64,000 bases of DNA. It comes from Cerioporus squamosus. Its lineage: Eukaryota > Basidiomycota > Agaricomycetes > Polyporales > Polyporaceae. The DNA lies in assembly GCA_022592435.1 (NCBI GenBank), contig JABYQS010000035.1, positions 1 through 64,000 of the forward strand, given 5' to 3'. The notes under the pieces are model-generated. The model was given only the letters and a program-made list of their open reading frames with translations, did no database searches and was not told the DNA's origin. Shown piece by piece: positions 37,155-48,398 of this stretch (position 1 is its first letter; the number at the start of each line of letters is the position of its first letter). The translations under genes were made by a program, and so were the position numbers.

Positions 37155-38239
37155 GGCGAAGTCGAAGTCAGAGCCTCGCGTCGCTGAAGTATCATGATGA
37201 CATCGGTGGCATAAGAAAGCTTTATATCGCGCACGACCGCACGGTCAACATGTAGGGCGCCGACGTCGTCGGACGGACGTTCATACTATTCTGACCCGAT
37301 CCGACCGCCGGGGATAGAAGAGTGCGTACACGAGGCAGGCTGCATGCGACCACTGCCATTGCTTGGGCCGGACGTCGCTCTAAACTCTATGGGGTCCAGC
37401 CAATTGAACAGCGTAGGTGGGCCGACTGAAATTGGGACAGAGAGTTCAGGCATGAAGGTTGCCCAGTGGGCCAATATATGCATACATACTAGTGACGCGC
37501 TTGATATGACGCTGGATCCGATGGGCCGTCGGGACGAGTTGTCATTGCCAGCTTAGCGGCGTTTTGAGTAGCGCCCCCAGCTGGAGACGGCGTCCCGCCA
37601 AAGCTAAACGGCGCGCAGCAGGTGTGACTATGTGCGGAACAGAGACGCATGTGGGGTCGCGATTCGTGAGGGAATTGAAGAGAACGGGCGGGGCGGAGGA
37701 CAACGCTGGGGCAACGAGCCCCACGAGTAGAACCGCAATGTCGCCCGGGGTAGAGGCGAGAGATAGCGAAGGGCGGCGTAGCCTGTGTAGGTGGCGTAAG
37801 ACGCAAGCGCGGGGGTGTAATGGGCAGACGCACACGAACCCGGGACCGGTCGGGGGAAGGTACGCGCGGATCCTCCTGGGACAAAGGGGAAGGTGCAGAT
37901 GTTGCGAGGCGTGGTGTCTGGGGTGTAAGGAAGCAGAGCGGGCACTCAAGCACTTCGTGCCAATAGCCGCAACTTCGATGGACAGCCGTAAAGGCTCACT
38001 TGAGGACGCATATGGCACAACACGCGTGCCCGCAACGTCCGCTATTCAACGAATATGAAACGGCCCTATTGTGTGGATGTGATGATGAGCTTGGAGGAGC
38101 GCATACAGCGACAGGCATGCATACGTACATGCTCTCCAAACAGCTGACCGCGAGCAGGACAGTCAGTGTTGTATGTGAGATATCCAGGTACGTCGTGATG
38201 CGCTCCCGCGCACGTCCGCTGCTGACCGACGTTCGCGTT
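37155..38239. other. Promoter of DUF6533 copy 4 and spacer
   Basis: The first 130 bp resemble the other copies' promoters. Beyond that no exon chain is supported, although 37560-37960 is GC-rich with open frames on both strands. Confidence 0.4.
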
Positions 38240-38660
38240 CCGCGCGAGCAGCCCCCATCCTGTCCATGATGGATATGCGGTTTGAACGCGCTCATCGGAG
38301 AGGAGACCATGCCCGGCCTTGAGTTGCGAGTTAAGGATGGGGTCGCGGGGAGCGGAGTCGTCGAGGATGCACCTGAACATCTCCCTCTCCCGCAGAACCT
38401 GGTGCTCACTCTCGTTTCCGGGAACCTCCCCGTCAACAACACTCATGGGAGGGCTGCATCCGCTTACAGTACGCCTGGCCCGGACTGCTCACGTCTACCG
38501 CGACAACGGAAGGTTTGAGCGATCGCCAGTTTGTCGCCCATCGTAGACGCCTTCGCCGTTCGCTAAATTTTGCAGCTGCTTGGAGTCCCGGTCGAAGGTG
38601 TTGCAGTATGTATGTCCACTTCTACATGGCGGGGTACTGGGGCTCCGGTGAGCGAGAGAC
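38240..38660. repeat. Dispersed repeat block, copy B (right half only)
   Basis: Matches the right half of copies A and C, with CTCACGTCTACCGCGACAAC at about 38497 and the segment around TGTCCATGATGGATATGCGG. The minus-strand frame is decayed. It lies between DUF6533 copies 4 and 5. Confidence 0.65.
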
Positions 38661-39393
38661 GCGGATGCGGTATATGTTACGCACGGCAGGCTTGCGAGCC
38701 AGGTCAGGCTAGGACCAAGCCTTGTGTAGGACTGAGTATGGACGGCTCCGGCGACAGTGAGCGGATAGTGAAGGGAAAAGAGCCGCAGAACATCACAGGA
38801 CGCGTCCATCGTGGCGCATTAATATTTGAAGGCCGCCGAGGTGGGGGTCGTCGAGCAAGGATGTGAAGACGAGGACGCGACAGGGCAGCGAGGACATCGC
38901 AGTGAAAAGGAGATGCAAGTCGAGCTGAACGAGGAGCGAGTGCGGGTGGACGTAGGTGGCACTGGACGTATGCAACTCAGTCACAGTGCGAGACTTCTCG
39001 GTCCGCGATGCCGCGTATGCCAGCGCCTACTTCCTTCTCCCTTTGCATCGACCGTGACCGCGACCTTGAGCTGCGAGTACTAGTAGTTACTAGTACACGG
39101 GCCATGGCTACTGATCATACTGAATGACACCGCGCACCGTTTGTTGGCAGACATCCGAGTTTGCCTGCGCAAGCAATATGAACCTGGAACTGAGGCTGCT
39201 AGTACTGCAGCTGGCCGCCAGTGGTTATTCTCAACAGGTTTCTCCAGGTGCTGGTCAGCACGCGTACTTGCAGCTAGATGAGCGGGATTTTGAGTGATGA
39301 ACGGGCTACGATGGGGCCAGGTAAGTACACGCCGGACATCATTAATACGCAGGGCCCGGCGAGCGTCTAGCAGAATCTGACGCGACTCGAAGA
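38661..39393. other. Spacer, nothing recognised
   Basis: CAGGACGCGTCCATCGTGG at 38797 resembles CAGGATGCGTCCATCGTGG at 41939, so repeat copy B may extend to about 38820. No gene. Confidence 0.4.
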
Positions 39394-40331
39394 CTACACA
39401 AAAAACAAGGACGCAGCGACAGCAGCATGAGGTGACTTGTCCCTAGCCCCGCGTTCAGGCTCCTCCTCCACGACCGTTGAGCACGAGGGAACTTCCAACT
39501 CGAAACTATCGTATTCAGATCGCGTCGAAAGAGCCGGGTTGACGAAACCTCCAAGTGACGAAATGAAGGTCGGCGTGCCGTCGTATGGGACTCTTGAGGA
39601 ATGCAGGGGATCGTCGGTGTCGAGCCTGACAACCATCTGCTCTGCTTCTTGTAGTTCAAGGAGGAAGCGCGAGACGAGGATCGCTGTGATTCTGCGAGTA
39701 GATGAGTGAAGAGCGGCCGTGAGCACCTACTCCCAGCACTTCACAACTATGGTGGAATGCATACGGCGCGGTAAACGTGGTGACGACACTCCCTTCGCCA
39801 TTATCGGTTGCCACCTATGAGAATGATTAGCTTCCAGGTTGGAGCAGCGAGACGAGCCATGTGGCACACCGCGGTCACCGTAAGGACGAGGTGGAGGACG
39901 TTCAGAACAAACTGAACTCTGATAACGCGGGCCATTTTCACGAGTCCGTTAGATATCTGGTCGGCAGCTTGGTTGCGGTACCCACAAGAAATAAATTGTT
40001 CCTGTGGGTAAAGAGAGACGTTCCATGAACCAGATCAATCGTGACCATTTCGCTTCGCGATCCAAAAGCATGCCACTTCTCGATCGAACGTGATACAGGT
40101 GTCGTAAATAAAGAGCACTACGGTGCGAGTAAGTGTTAGGTCGACACGGACGAGCTTGAACGGACTGAACCCACCTGCGGCTGCCATAGCGAAGTACTGC
40201 CCAGTATAGCTATTCAACCGCGTCAGCAAGCGAGATCCCTGAATGGCGGCCTTGGAGGATGCAACGTACATGCTGTCAAATTCCGCCACGACCGCGGCGG
40301 CGGCGGCGGAGGAGGAGGAGGAGGAGGACAT
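39394..40331 (-). pseudogene. DUF6533 gene, copy 5, with an internal deletion
   Basis: The 5' part is normal: exon 1 (40331-40270, with Ser and Ala homopolymers), exon 2 (40209-40175) and the start of exon 3 (from 40117; DTCITFDREVACFWIAKR). The frame then stops at 40035. The next recognisable sequence is the exon 10 region (GAACAATTTATTTCTT), then exons 11, 12 and 13, ending at 39394 with EQMVVRLDTDDPLHSS. So the rest of exon 3 through exon 9, including both 2-nt exons, is deleted. The promoter TATAAG (40392-40397) remains. Confidence 0.85.
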
Positions 40332-40967
40332 GGCGAAGTCGCAGGAACACCCTCACGTCGCCGAGGGCCAAGGAATGTTGCGCTGGCAGGCCTTATATCG
40401 CACATGAGTCAACATGTACGACGCCAACCGCTGATGCTCGTTGAGGTAGTGCACAACCCCTCTACCCGATCGCATCATCGGGGTTAGATGGCCGCCACTG
40501 AATTGTGCGAGCACGAAGCAGCGCCGCATCGTCTGGACCGGACGTCGTTGCAGAACTCTACGGGGTCCTGAGCCAATTGCACAGCGGACAGCGTAGCTGG
40601 GCTAACCTGAAGATACCATGGAACGTTCACTCATGGCGGCCGCTGTCCAGAGAATCAACAGACCAGCTTGCAATGCGCGCCCATATGACATGCGTTGGCG
40701 ACGGAGGCGAAGTCGCTGTGAGAGTAGGCGAGGCGACTTCTTCCGAGTCGGCATATCGCGATTAAGTCATATGAGCATGCGAGGCATGTAAACAAGGTAA
40801 CTGACCCTAGACAGCCGCAAGCTTGTCAGCTTCATGCATAAATCGTAAGTCAAAAACGGTATGACCTCCGCGGCGAGGCCGTCGTTTACGTTGGAGAAGG
40901 GTACGTGAGCGCTGAAGCTGCGAAGCCCGACGTGCCTGAGTATAACCCTGGCTGGGACTATCACACC
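40332..40967. other. Promoter of copy 5 and spacer
   Basis: Upstream sequence resembles the other DUF6533 promoters. No other gene seen. Confidence 0.4.
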
Positions 40968-41960
40968 TGTCATCCCCCGGCTCGAGAGCGAACAAGGATC
41001 GTGTGTGATTGTACCTGCGCGTGAGCATCTAAAGAGACCACACATGGACGGGAGCCGGATGCAAGGCTGGAGGGTAACGGGGTGCGGGTTGAGTGCATGG
41101 GGTAATACGATAAACCTATACGGCATAGATGCGTACGAGGCCTAGGGAGAGGGGGATATTAAGCATATGCAGTGAAAAACAGTGAGACGAAGGATTTACG
41201 AACCCCTTGAAAGCAGAACAAACGACGACTGGTCTGCGGGCGAGTGCGGCGACGAGACGCGCAAGCGGTGGGCATGAAGAGTGGGCAGAGACGATACAGT
41301 ACACTCCGATGTCCAACAGTCGTGCTGCTGGCGAGCAGACGTTCGGGGAAAACTAACAGACCTCCTCGCCTTCACTACTTGTCTCCTCCTACACGCACCG
41401 GAACAAGACGACGTACTTCGAGCTATGGGCCAGCCAAGCGGCATTTGAGCTACACCCCGGTCAGAGACGGCGTCGCGCCTCAGCGACACGGGGCGCGCGG
41501 ATGAGAGAAGGCGCGATGATGTGCAAGTCGGACATGTGTGCGCCGTGCTTCAGCCTTGATCGTGTCCATGAGCGATATGGTACTGGACGGGCTCATCGCA
41601 CGGGAGATCAGGCCCTGCTCGGTCTCAATCTGCGCTCCAAGGACGGGGTTTCGGGAAACGGTGTCGTCGAAGGTGCGCATGTCACTTCCCTGAACATCTC
41701 TAGCCTGCAGAGCCTGGTGCTCTCTCTCGTTCTCGAGGGCCTCCGAGTACACGTCGATGATTCTCATGGGAAAGCTGCATCCGCTGGCGGACGCCTCGCT
41801 TGGGCTGTTCACGTCCACCTTCACGACGGAGAGATTCAGCGACTGCCGGTTTTTTGCCGGTCGTAGACGGTGTGACCATTCACGAAGACTTGAAGGTCGT
41901 CGGAGTCCGGGTCGAAGGAATCACAGGAGGTGTATCCACAGGATGCGTCCATCGTGGGGT
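40968..41960. repeat. Dispersed repeat block, copy C (most complete)
   Basis: It spans the full block seen in copy A. On the minus strand there is an ATG near 41953 (MDASCGYTSCDSFDPDSDD, then VFVNGHTVYDRQKTG). After a frame break, an open frame at 41824-41480 reads VDVNSPSEASASGCSFPM, then ALENEREHQALQARDVQ. No domain is recognised. It may be an uncharacterised gene of which A and B are dead copies, or a non-autonomous element. Confidence 0.65.
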
Positions 41961-43212
41961 GGTGCCGAGCCGAGGCAGTGTGTGACACGGACGAGCGAGG
42001 ACGCGGAGATGAGGTCAGGACAGGGTGAGCCAGCGCGGACACCGCAGTACTGGTACTTGGTAGTAGGAGGTCAGGCAGGGCGAGCTACACCTGCGTCCGC
42101 CCGGCGCCTACATCTTTCTCCTCCTGCCACCTTGCCGCGTTTGGACCGACTGCAGCCAGAAACTTGCAAGTTGCATTTGCGTCGTGCTGGCGTGGCTACA
42201 GGACAACACCACGGACAATGCCCTGGAAGACATCCGAGCTTGTCATATTCGCTGAGTTTCGCGCCGGTGAAGACTGGCTGCCGGTAGTTCATCTCACCAG
42301 GTTCTTCTAGGTACTGGTTAGGTTAACATGCGTACTTGCAGAGAACAAGGTGCGGGATCATAGAAAAGGGGTACGATGGAGCGAGGTGAGTACACTCGCA
42401 CGCCGTGGTCATTTGTGCGCTCTGAACTTCCTCTTCTCCCAGAGTGCCGCATACTGCCACTCATCGTCGTCCATCGTGTCAGTGTAACGACATTCAGCCA
42501 GCCTCAGACGGCTCTCGCATCGTGCACCACTTTAGGGATAGCTTGTCGAATGTTTCGGATATGTAAGGAGGCGACACAATGCATCCATCTTGTACGCACG
42601 CTCACCCTGTCACGCCCGACTTGAAGATATCCCCCTGCCGGCCGTTGCGTATCAAGGTTCCTGCTCGCTCGTCACGCCCTGCCCAGGCTTCAAAGTACCA
42701 TGGCCTCATCTCCCACTCAGCCATTACACTTCTACCCGGCCCCGACACATCAAGCTGTAACCCGCGTTTGCCCGTCCGTCGCGTACACCACCGTATGTTA
42801 CTCGACACACACCAGCCCGCCCTTCATCGCATTTCGTTCAAATCTCTCTCTCAACGAGCCCGCGAGGACGAGCTGCGAGCTTGAGTGCAGTAGCAACATG
42901 CTTGCTCGACGACCTCCGAGTCATCCGCTGCCAGGTACCCCGATATCCCTACCGTCACTGCTCATTCACATCGCTCATGTCTGTCCTTCCCCGTCAATGA
43001 TGTGTGTATGCGCAGCTCATGTCTCTCGACCCCAGATAATTTCCGGATGTTAGCACTCGGACGGTCCGGCTTACTAATCACACCCCTGTTGCGTCGGGCT
43101 CTGGTGAGGACGCGAGGACGAAGGGACGCAACGCCTCCTTCCTGCTCTGACTCGACATGACGTATAATTTATAGTACAGGTGTTGCTAAGTCACCGTCAC
43201 TCGCAATAGTGA
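41961..43212. other. Spacer, nothing recognised
   Basis: No supported exon chain. Proline- and serine-rich open frames around 42700-43050 have no splice support. Confidence 0.4.
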
Positions 43213-43823
43213 ATGCTTGGGCAGGCCCATGAACTCCTCACGGAGCTTCTCCTCGAAGCCAAGGAGCACTATGTGAGTACTTTGCTCTGTTCCTCCGAGA
43301 AGGCTCAAGCTGATTCGTCTGTCCAGGGACTACTAGAAGCCCGGGTGCATACCGCTCGCTCTGAACGTCGCGAAGGACTTTCTAGCAGTGACAAGCCTGA
43401 AATCGACGAGGGCGAAAAGGTGCAAACAGATGAGAAGGACGCTGGCTACGGCTCTCTTATTCGGCAGCGTCTCGTCTCCCTCCACGTCGGACTTCTCCCC
43501 ATCCTCGTCTATGCCTCCCTCTCCGCCCTCAACATATCCCTCAAGAGGCATCCGCAACATACGTCAGCATCGCACACTCGTCCCGCGGCTCGACGTTCTC
43601 ACCTGCAGCTGAGAAGGTCGTTGAGCTCGCGGACCGGTTCTCTGTGCTCGTACAGAACCGCGCGTTCTCGACGGCGACGCTGCGGGGGTACCACTTGACG
43701 TATAGGACACAGTCCAGGCGTATGGGGAGAAGAAGCGCGATCAGTGCTGGGGACTCGGCGTCGGCCACCAGCTACCACCCGGCAGCTAGTCGCAGTTGTC
43801 CCGCACGGCGCGCGGCGCTCTAG
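43213..43823 (+). CDS. Small hypothetical protein
   Basis: Exons 43213-43272, 43327-43485 and 43548-43823 close in frame to 164 residues, using GTGAGT to GTCCAG and GTCGGA to AAGAG introns of 54 and 62 bp. The start reads MLGQAHELLTELLLEAKEHY, a short amphipathic helix. The last exon holds FSPAAEKVVELADRFSVLVQ. No domain is recognised. The second donor is weak, so the model may be partly wrong. Support comes only from frame closure and helix-like composition. Confidence 0.4.
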
Positions 43824-44304
43824 TTTAGAATTGACGTTGTTATATCACTTGGTGAAGGTCCCGCATGCTGTGTTGTGCGCTATTCCACCGCTCCATTGAT
43901 TGAGCTCTTCCGAGACCGGAACAATGGACAAGGGAACCACATGTCCCAAGGGACCGGTGCTCAGGCGGCCTGCAGGCGGCTGCGCGAAGCTGCGGGTGGT
44001 TGGCTTTGGCAGATGGGTAGGGGCTGTGCAGCCTTCCGCTGCCGCTCACACTGCCGCAATCTTCCTCTGTCCGCTGTAGTTTATACCTGATCCCTCCATC
44101 GCTGCGTAATCGGTAGGAGGGTAGTTGTCTTTCTTCCTTTCCCTTTCTGAAGGCTTTCGCTCTAGGACAACGTCGTCAACACTTGGCGTTCTATCTGAAT
44201 CCCCTTGAACGTCAATAACAGGCTCGGACCCTCCCAGCCTGTCTAAAAGGTTAGACGGATCTCTCCAGAGGTTCAAGGCCTCGGTCTGTGACGAAGGAGG
44301 TCAA
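43824..44304. other. Spacer with a possible 3' exon on the minus strand
   Basis: A minus-strand frame at 44276-44046 (LWRDPSNLLDRLGGSEPV, then KPSERERKKDNYPPTDY) looks like a hydrophilic protein tail. A GTGCGT donor beyond the MITE and a GTCACAG acceptor at about 44286-44292 would make it a 3' exon. The rest of that gene could not be assembled. Confidence 0.3.
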
Positions 44305-44306
44305 TA

Positions 44307-44505
44307 GGGCTGCTCAATTCTGGTCGGTCGGTCGGTCGGTCGCTGGTCGCTGGTCGCAGAACGCATTGATGAAGCCTGTAGCCGAGTCTAGCGAGACTCA
44401 AGTAGGAAGGAGGCGACGTCGGCAGTCTCGCCTAGTCTCCCATCACCTCTGGAGCGCTCACTCAGCGACCGAGCGACCGAGCGACCGACCAGAATTGAGC
44501 AGCCC
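44307..44505. mobile_element. MITE with terminal inverted repeats and TA target duplication
   Basis: The 199-bp element starts GGGCTGCTCAATTCTGGTCG and ends with its reverse complement. TA lies on both sides (44305-44306 and 44506-44507). The inner part of each arm carries tandem GGTC or GACC units. It has no coding capacity. Terminal repeats plus TA duplication fit a Tc1/mariner-type non-autonomous element. Confidence 0.82.
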
Positions 44506-44507
44506 TA

Positions 44508-45192
44508 ATACAAATGGAAGTACGGCAACCCGAGGGAGACGCACCATGTCCCTGCGGCCAATGCGAAGCAGATCAGTACCGACGAGCCGGGAGAAGCAGA
44601 CCGATTGATGTCAAACAGACGCACGCCTTGGGCACTGAGCTCCTCGGAACACAGACTCATGCCCATGCGCAGGAGGTGACGAGAGAGAGAGGGAATAAGC
44701 ATGGTTGCGATGCGTAGTGTAACAATACAGGCGAGGTCAGAGTGGGCGAAGGAAGTCGTGCGCCTCGGTGCAACGACAGCATTAGAGGCCACAGTAGAGT
44801 CTATGGTACAGCTAGCAATGGGATAAGGGTAACGGCCCTCAGCAGGCAAGCGAATAGAACAAAGGGATCGTGCGCAGACTCTGGCAGATGGGACTAGATG
44901 AGTTTGGGATGGACCGGGCAGTGAATGAGGGACAAGGCGTGCATGCGTGAACTGTTGTGCGAAAGTGTGTGCCGAAGCTTGAAGTGCAGTGCGACGTTGC
45001 GAGACGACGGAAACAAGGGGACAATCCTGCGATGAGTGCTGTCAGGACTGATCCCGAAACGAAGTGGGGGTAAGTAGTACGACGTACCTGAGATACACGA
45101 TCCAAGCCAGCGGAACGAAAGGTATAACTTAACTAGGGGATATCAAGAGTATGTTTGTGGAGACCCTAGGAGAAAAAGGGAGACGGTCACGC
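44508..45192. other. Possible membrane-protein remnant, unresolved
   Basis: Minus-strand frames contain hydrophobic stretches and a GTACGT donor after VPLAWIVYLR near 45090. No continuous exon chain closes in frame. It may be one decayed or unusual gene extending to 44046, with the MITE in an intron. Confidence 0.25.
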
Positions 45193-47981
45193 CTATGGGC
45201 GGCCAACGGGAGCGCTATCGCTCGACTTCCGCTGCCTGCCAGGTTGGATGACCGACAAGGCTGGGACGGAGAACCGCTGGGACTTGGACCCGCCGAAGGG
45301 CCAGCCATCGAATTGCTTATGATCCGACAGCGATCGCTTGATCTGCGCTGGATCCGTGGCATCGTCCGCTGCCTTTATCGGCGGCTGCATCGAGTGTACG
45401 CGACGGGCGAAGAACCGTCGGCCGACCCATGACGGGCCCTTTTGTGGCTGCTGATGGTCCTGCTCGGGTAAGTTGATGATGGGGACGTCTTCGAGGGTCG
45501 GTGATGGTGGAGGGTTAGACATGGGGAGGACCTCTTCCGAACGTGCTGTGACAGACAATGTGAGTACAGACACGGAGAATTAATCATTGAGGAGAGGACT
45601 CACTGGCGGCGAAGTTCATCTGCAATCGAGGCGCCTCCAAGCTCTCTTTGGGAGGCGGAGGGGGCGGGCCGTCTGCAGAAGAACCCGGTCGAGTCTGCGC
45701 AAGCTCTAGGAATGAGCCTTCCCGACTCCGGGAAGGCTCAGGCAGGCGGATAATGGGGACATCCGGGATCTGTTTGGACCCCCCATCCCCGCGCTCCGTC
45801 CTGCGCACGCTCTTGCTGCGGCTCCGGCTGCGGTTGCGGATAGAGTATATCGACGACCGCTCGGGCCGCTCGCGGTTCCCGTCCGTCGGCGTCTTCGGGA
45901 TACGGAGGCTGGCTTTCGACGCCCGACTGCTGCGCTTCTTCGCCGCGACGACACGACTCGTGCGGTCTCCAGCACCAGCATTGAGCCCGTCCGCCCCAGG
46001 CAGATTCGTGACGGTGGCCTTGGCCACGACCGCCTTGCCAGTGATCCCGATGACCTCGGCGTCGCGCATGGAGCTGACGTTGCTCATCCTGTCAATTTCG
46101 CTATGGATTTCCGCCTCGAGCGCCGAGTAAGACGGCCCGTCGTCGTCGGGTGTGAACTCCTCATCGGTGAAGTCGAGGTTAAAGTTGTCGAGGTCGTCCA
46201 TCTCCTGCGCCATATCCTGCGCCATGTTCCAAGCCTCCTCAAGCTCGGCTTGGAGCTCGTCGTTGCGCGCGCGCGTCTCCTGCAGCTCGGCCGTGCGCTT
46301 CGCGTATGACGCATTCAGCTTCCTGAGCGCCATGGCGAGCGCAGATGCGACGTGGAGATCTTGCAGATGCTGGATCTGGGCTTTCTGGTCCGCGACACGT
46401 ATGAGGGTCTCCATCAGACGGTCGCAGGATGTCGTGAGCTCAGCGAGCTGGGTCGTCAGGTTGTATAGCGCCTCGCCGTCGCTGTCGGACTGTGATTGCG
46501 ACAGGGCGGCCAGCGATTGCAGCAACATCGCACGCCGGTGCAGGTTGAACCTGTACTGGGCCTGGGTCGTGGTCCTCAACTGAACGGCAGTATATTGTCA
46601 GCACAACGTACGACATGTTTTCCCGCTGACATACCGTTTCGAGTCGCTCCAGCTCTTGCGGAAGCTCGACGTGTTGCGTGTGAGACGAGATGACGCGGAT
46701 GAACGACTCTGCAGCGGACTGTCTGATGGCGGTAGAGACCGTCCCCTGGAGTTCTTCGGAAGTGAATGTCCACTGAGCGGCTTCGAGCGTCATTGCCTTC
46801 CACTTGATAGGCTCAGCATCGAAGTTGAGAGACGGTGGCGGCGCCAAGGGTGGGCGCTTGGGAACAACTTTGAACAGAGATGGGGTGGACGCACGAGTTG
46901 ACAACGCAGGGGTGCCAGGACGTTCCGGCTGGGAGATGTTGGCCTGCACGCTCTTCTCAGATAGGGTCCTCGTATGGTCATTCGTTCTGTCCGCAGGTTC
47001 CGTGCGCTCCTCGAATTGCGGAGGTGGCTCAACATAGTGATTATCCTCACTCGCGCTAGTGAGCCGAGCCTTCTCAGATTCCGGCTGAGGGTCCGCCGGT
47101 CTTACGTTAGGCTCGTCTTCGAGGGGCGCTTCGTAAGCAGCGCTCGCCTCATTGCATTCGGTGCTGTCGTTCAGTTGAGGTTGTAAGGGTGGCGCTGGGG
47201 GAGTGTCTTCATGTTCGCTTGTGTGAGGGGAGGGTAGCTCGGCGTCAATACCCAGGACATCGTACAGCACCGACAACTCGTTGGGAGAAGGGGGTATCTC
47301 AGCGTCGTTACAAGCGTCCGGCGCGAGGTACTCTGAGGGCGGGGGCATGGTGGTAGCAGGGGGAAACTCGGAGCGGACGGCAGAGAGCGGTGGAGGAGGG
47401 ACATCTGGGGCAGCGAGGAGGACCTCCGTACCTTCATCTTCGTCTGCCGGCGGGCCAGTCTCTGCGGGACCGTCCAAATCTGCGCTGGGCACGGGAGAGA
47501 CCGACGCCCGCGTGGCCGCGTGAGTGTCCGCGTTCTCGTTCTCCGTGTCCGCCGGGAGGTGTGCGCCACCAGCGTCCTCGCTAGCGGTCGACAGTATTGC
47601 ATCGCCAGGCTCGATGACAGGCTGCCCATGGCTTTGTTGGCTGTGTGCCTGTGACGCCTCGCTCCTCGTAGACTCTGCTCTCCTGTGTCCGTTGACTCCT
47701 GATGATGACGGCCTGGACGATACTGAGCCGGCGACCGTCTGGCTCCTGAGCGGAACTGGGGCAGATGCAGGCGACGCCGGGCGCGAGCTGCCAGAGAGAG
47801 AAGAGACAGGTTCGGGCGACGCGGTGCGCGGGATATTCGCGATGTCCTCCTGGAGACGAGCTGTGAGGTCGAGCGGGATGATACTCTTGACGGGGAGCGT
47901 GCCGGGCTTGCCCGGGCTGCGTGGGCCGATTGGCCTGCGACCGAGGGATGCTGGAGGCGAGCGGGCGCGTGCGACGTCCAT
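45193..47981 (-). CDS. Large Ser/Pro-rich protein with a central coiled coil
   Basis: Exons 47981-46635, 46579-45604 and 45545-45193 give 891 residues with introns of 55 and 58 bp. Residues 1-390 or so are disordered and rich in Ser, Pro, Glu and Ala. Residues about 395-450 are conserved-looking (KWKAMTLEAAQWTFTSEELQ, AIRQSAAESFIRVI). A long coiled coil follows (about 450-570; RLMETLIRVADQKAQIQHLQ, RTAELQETRARNDELQAELE), then an acidic patch and a basic Arg/Ser region (SIRNRSRSRSKSVRRTER). Two similar short motifs, DVPIIRLPE and DVPIINLPE, recur in the tail. Probably a cytoskeletal or scaffold protein. I do not recognise the family. Confidence 0.72.
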
Positions 47982-48398
47982 GGTTTGCTGCTAGCTGGCT
48001 ATCCTAGCGCATGGAGATCGGTGAAGAGGGCAAGTAGTCTCTAGAGCGCGGAGGTCATGGAGGTTTGGAGGGAAGGAAAGCAAGCAAGCAAGCGCGAACA
48101 TGGTGAATGGAGTGATGCTGATGGCAGCCTGGGAAGCCTCAATCCATCCCCGGGTTCCCTGATTATCGCCGGCCATGACGGTCGCCAATTATGCGTATTC
48201 TGAATCCCCGGCTCGCCAGTACCTTGAGATCCATCTCGTACGCGCGGGCGGCGAGGCTACACGACAGCGATGTGGACATACAAATACATTTGGACAGATT
48301 CCTCCAATACGACTTCCCCGCACATCCACACCATTTGACTCGCCTGACGTAGTGCTGCAACGGGGCTAACGAAAAGCCAGCCCATCACCATCACCTCT
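47982..48398. other. Spacer, nothing recognised
   Basis: About 400 bp lie between the 5' end of the coiled-coil gene and the 3' end of the UBX gene. No gene seen. Confidence 0.45.

Noticed and set aside
44046..45105. A pheromone-receptor-like (STE3) gene
   Set aside because: Some hydrophobic stretches and a hydrophilic tail are suggestive, but no exon chain closes and no receptor motif is present.
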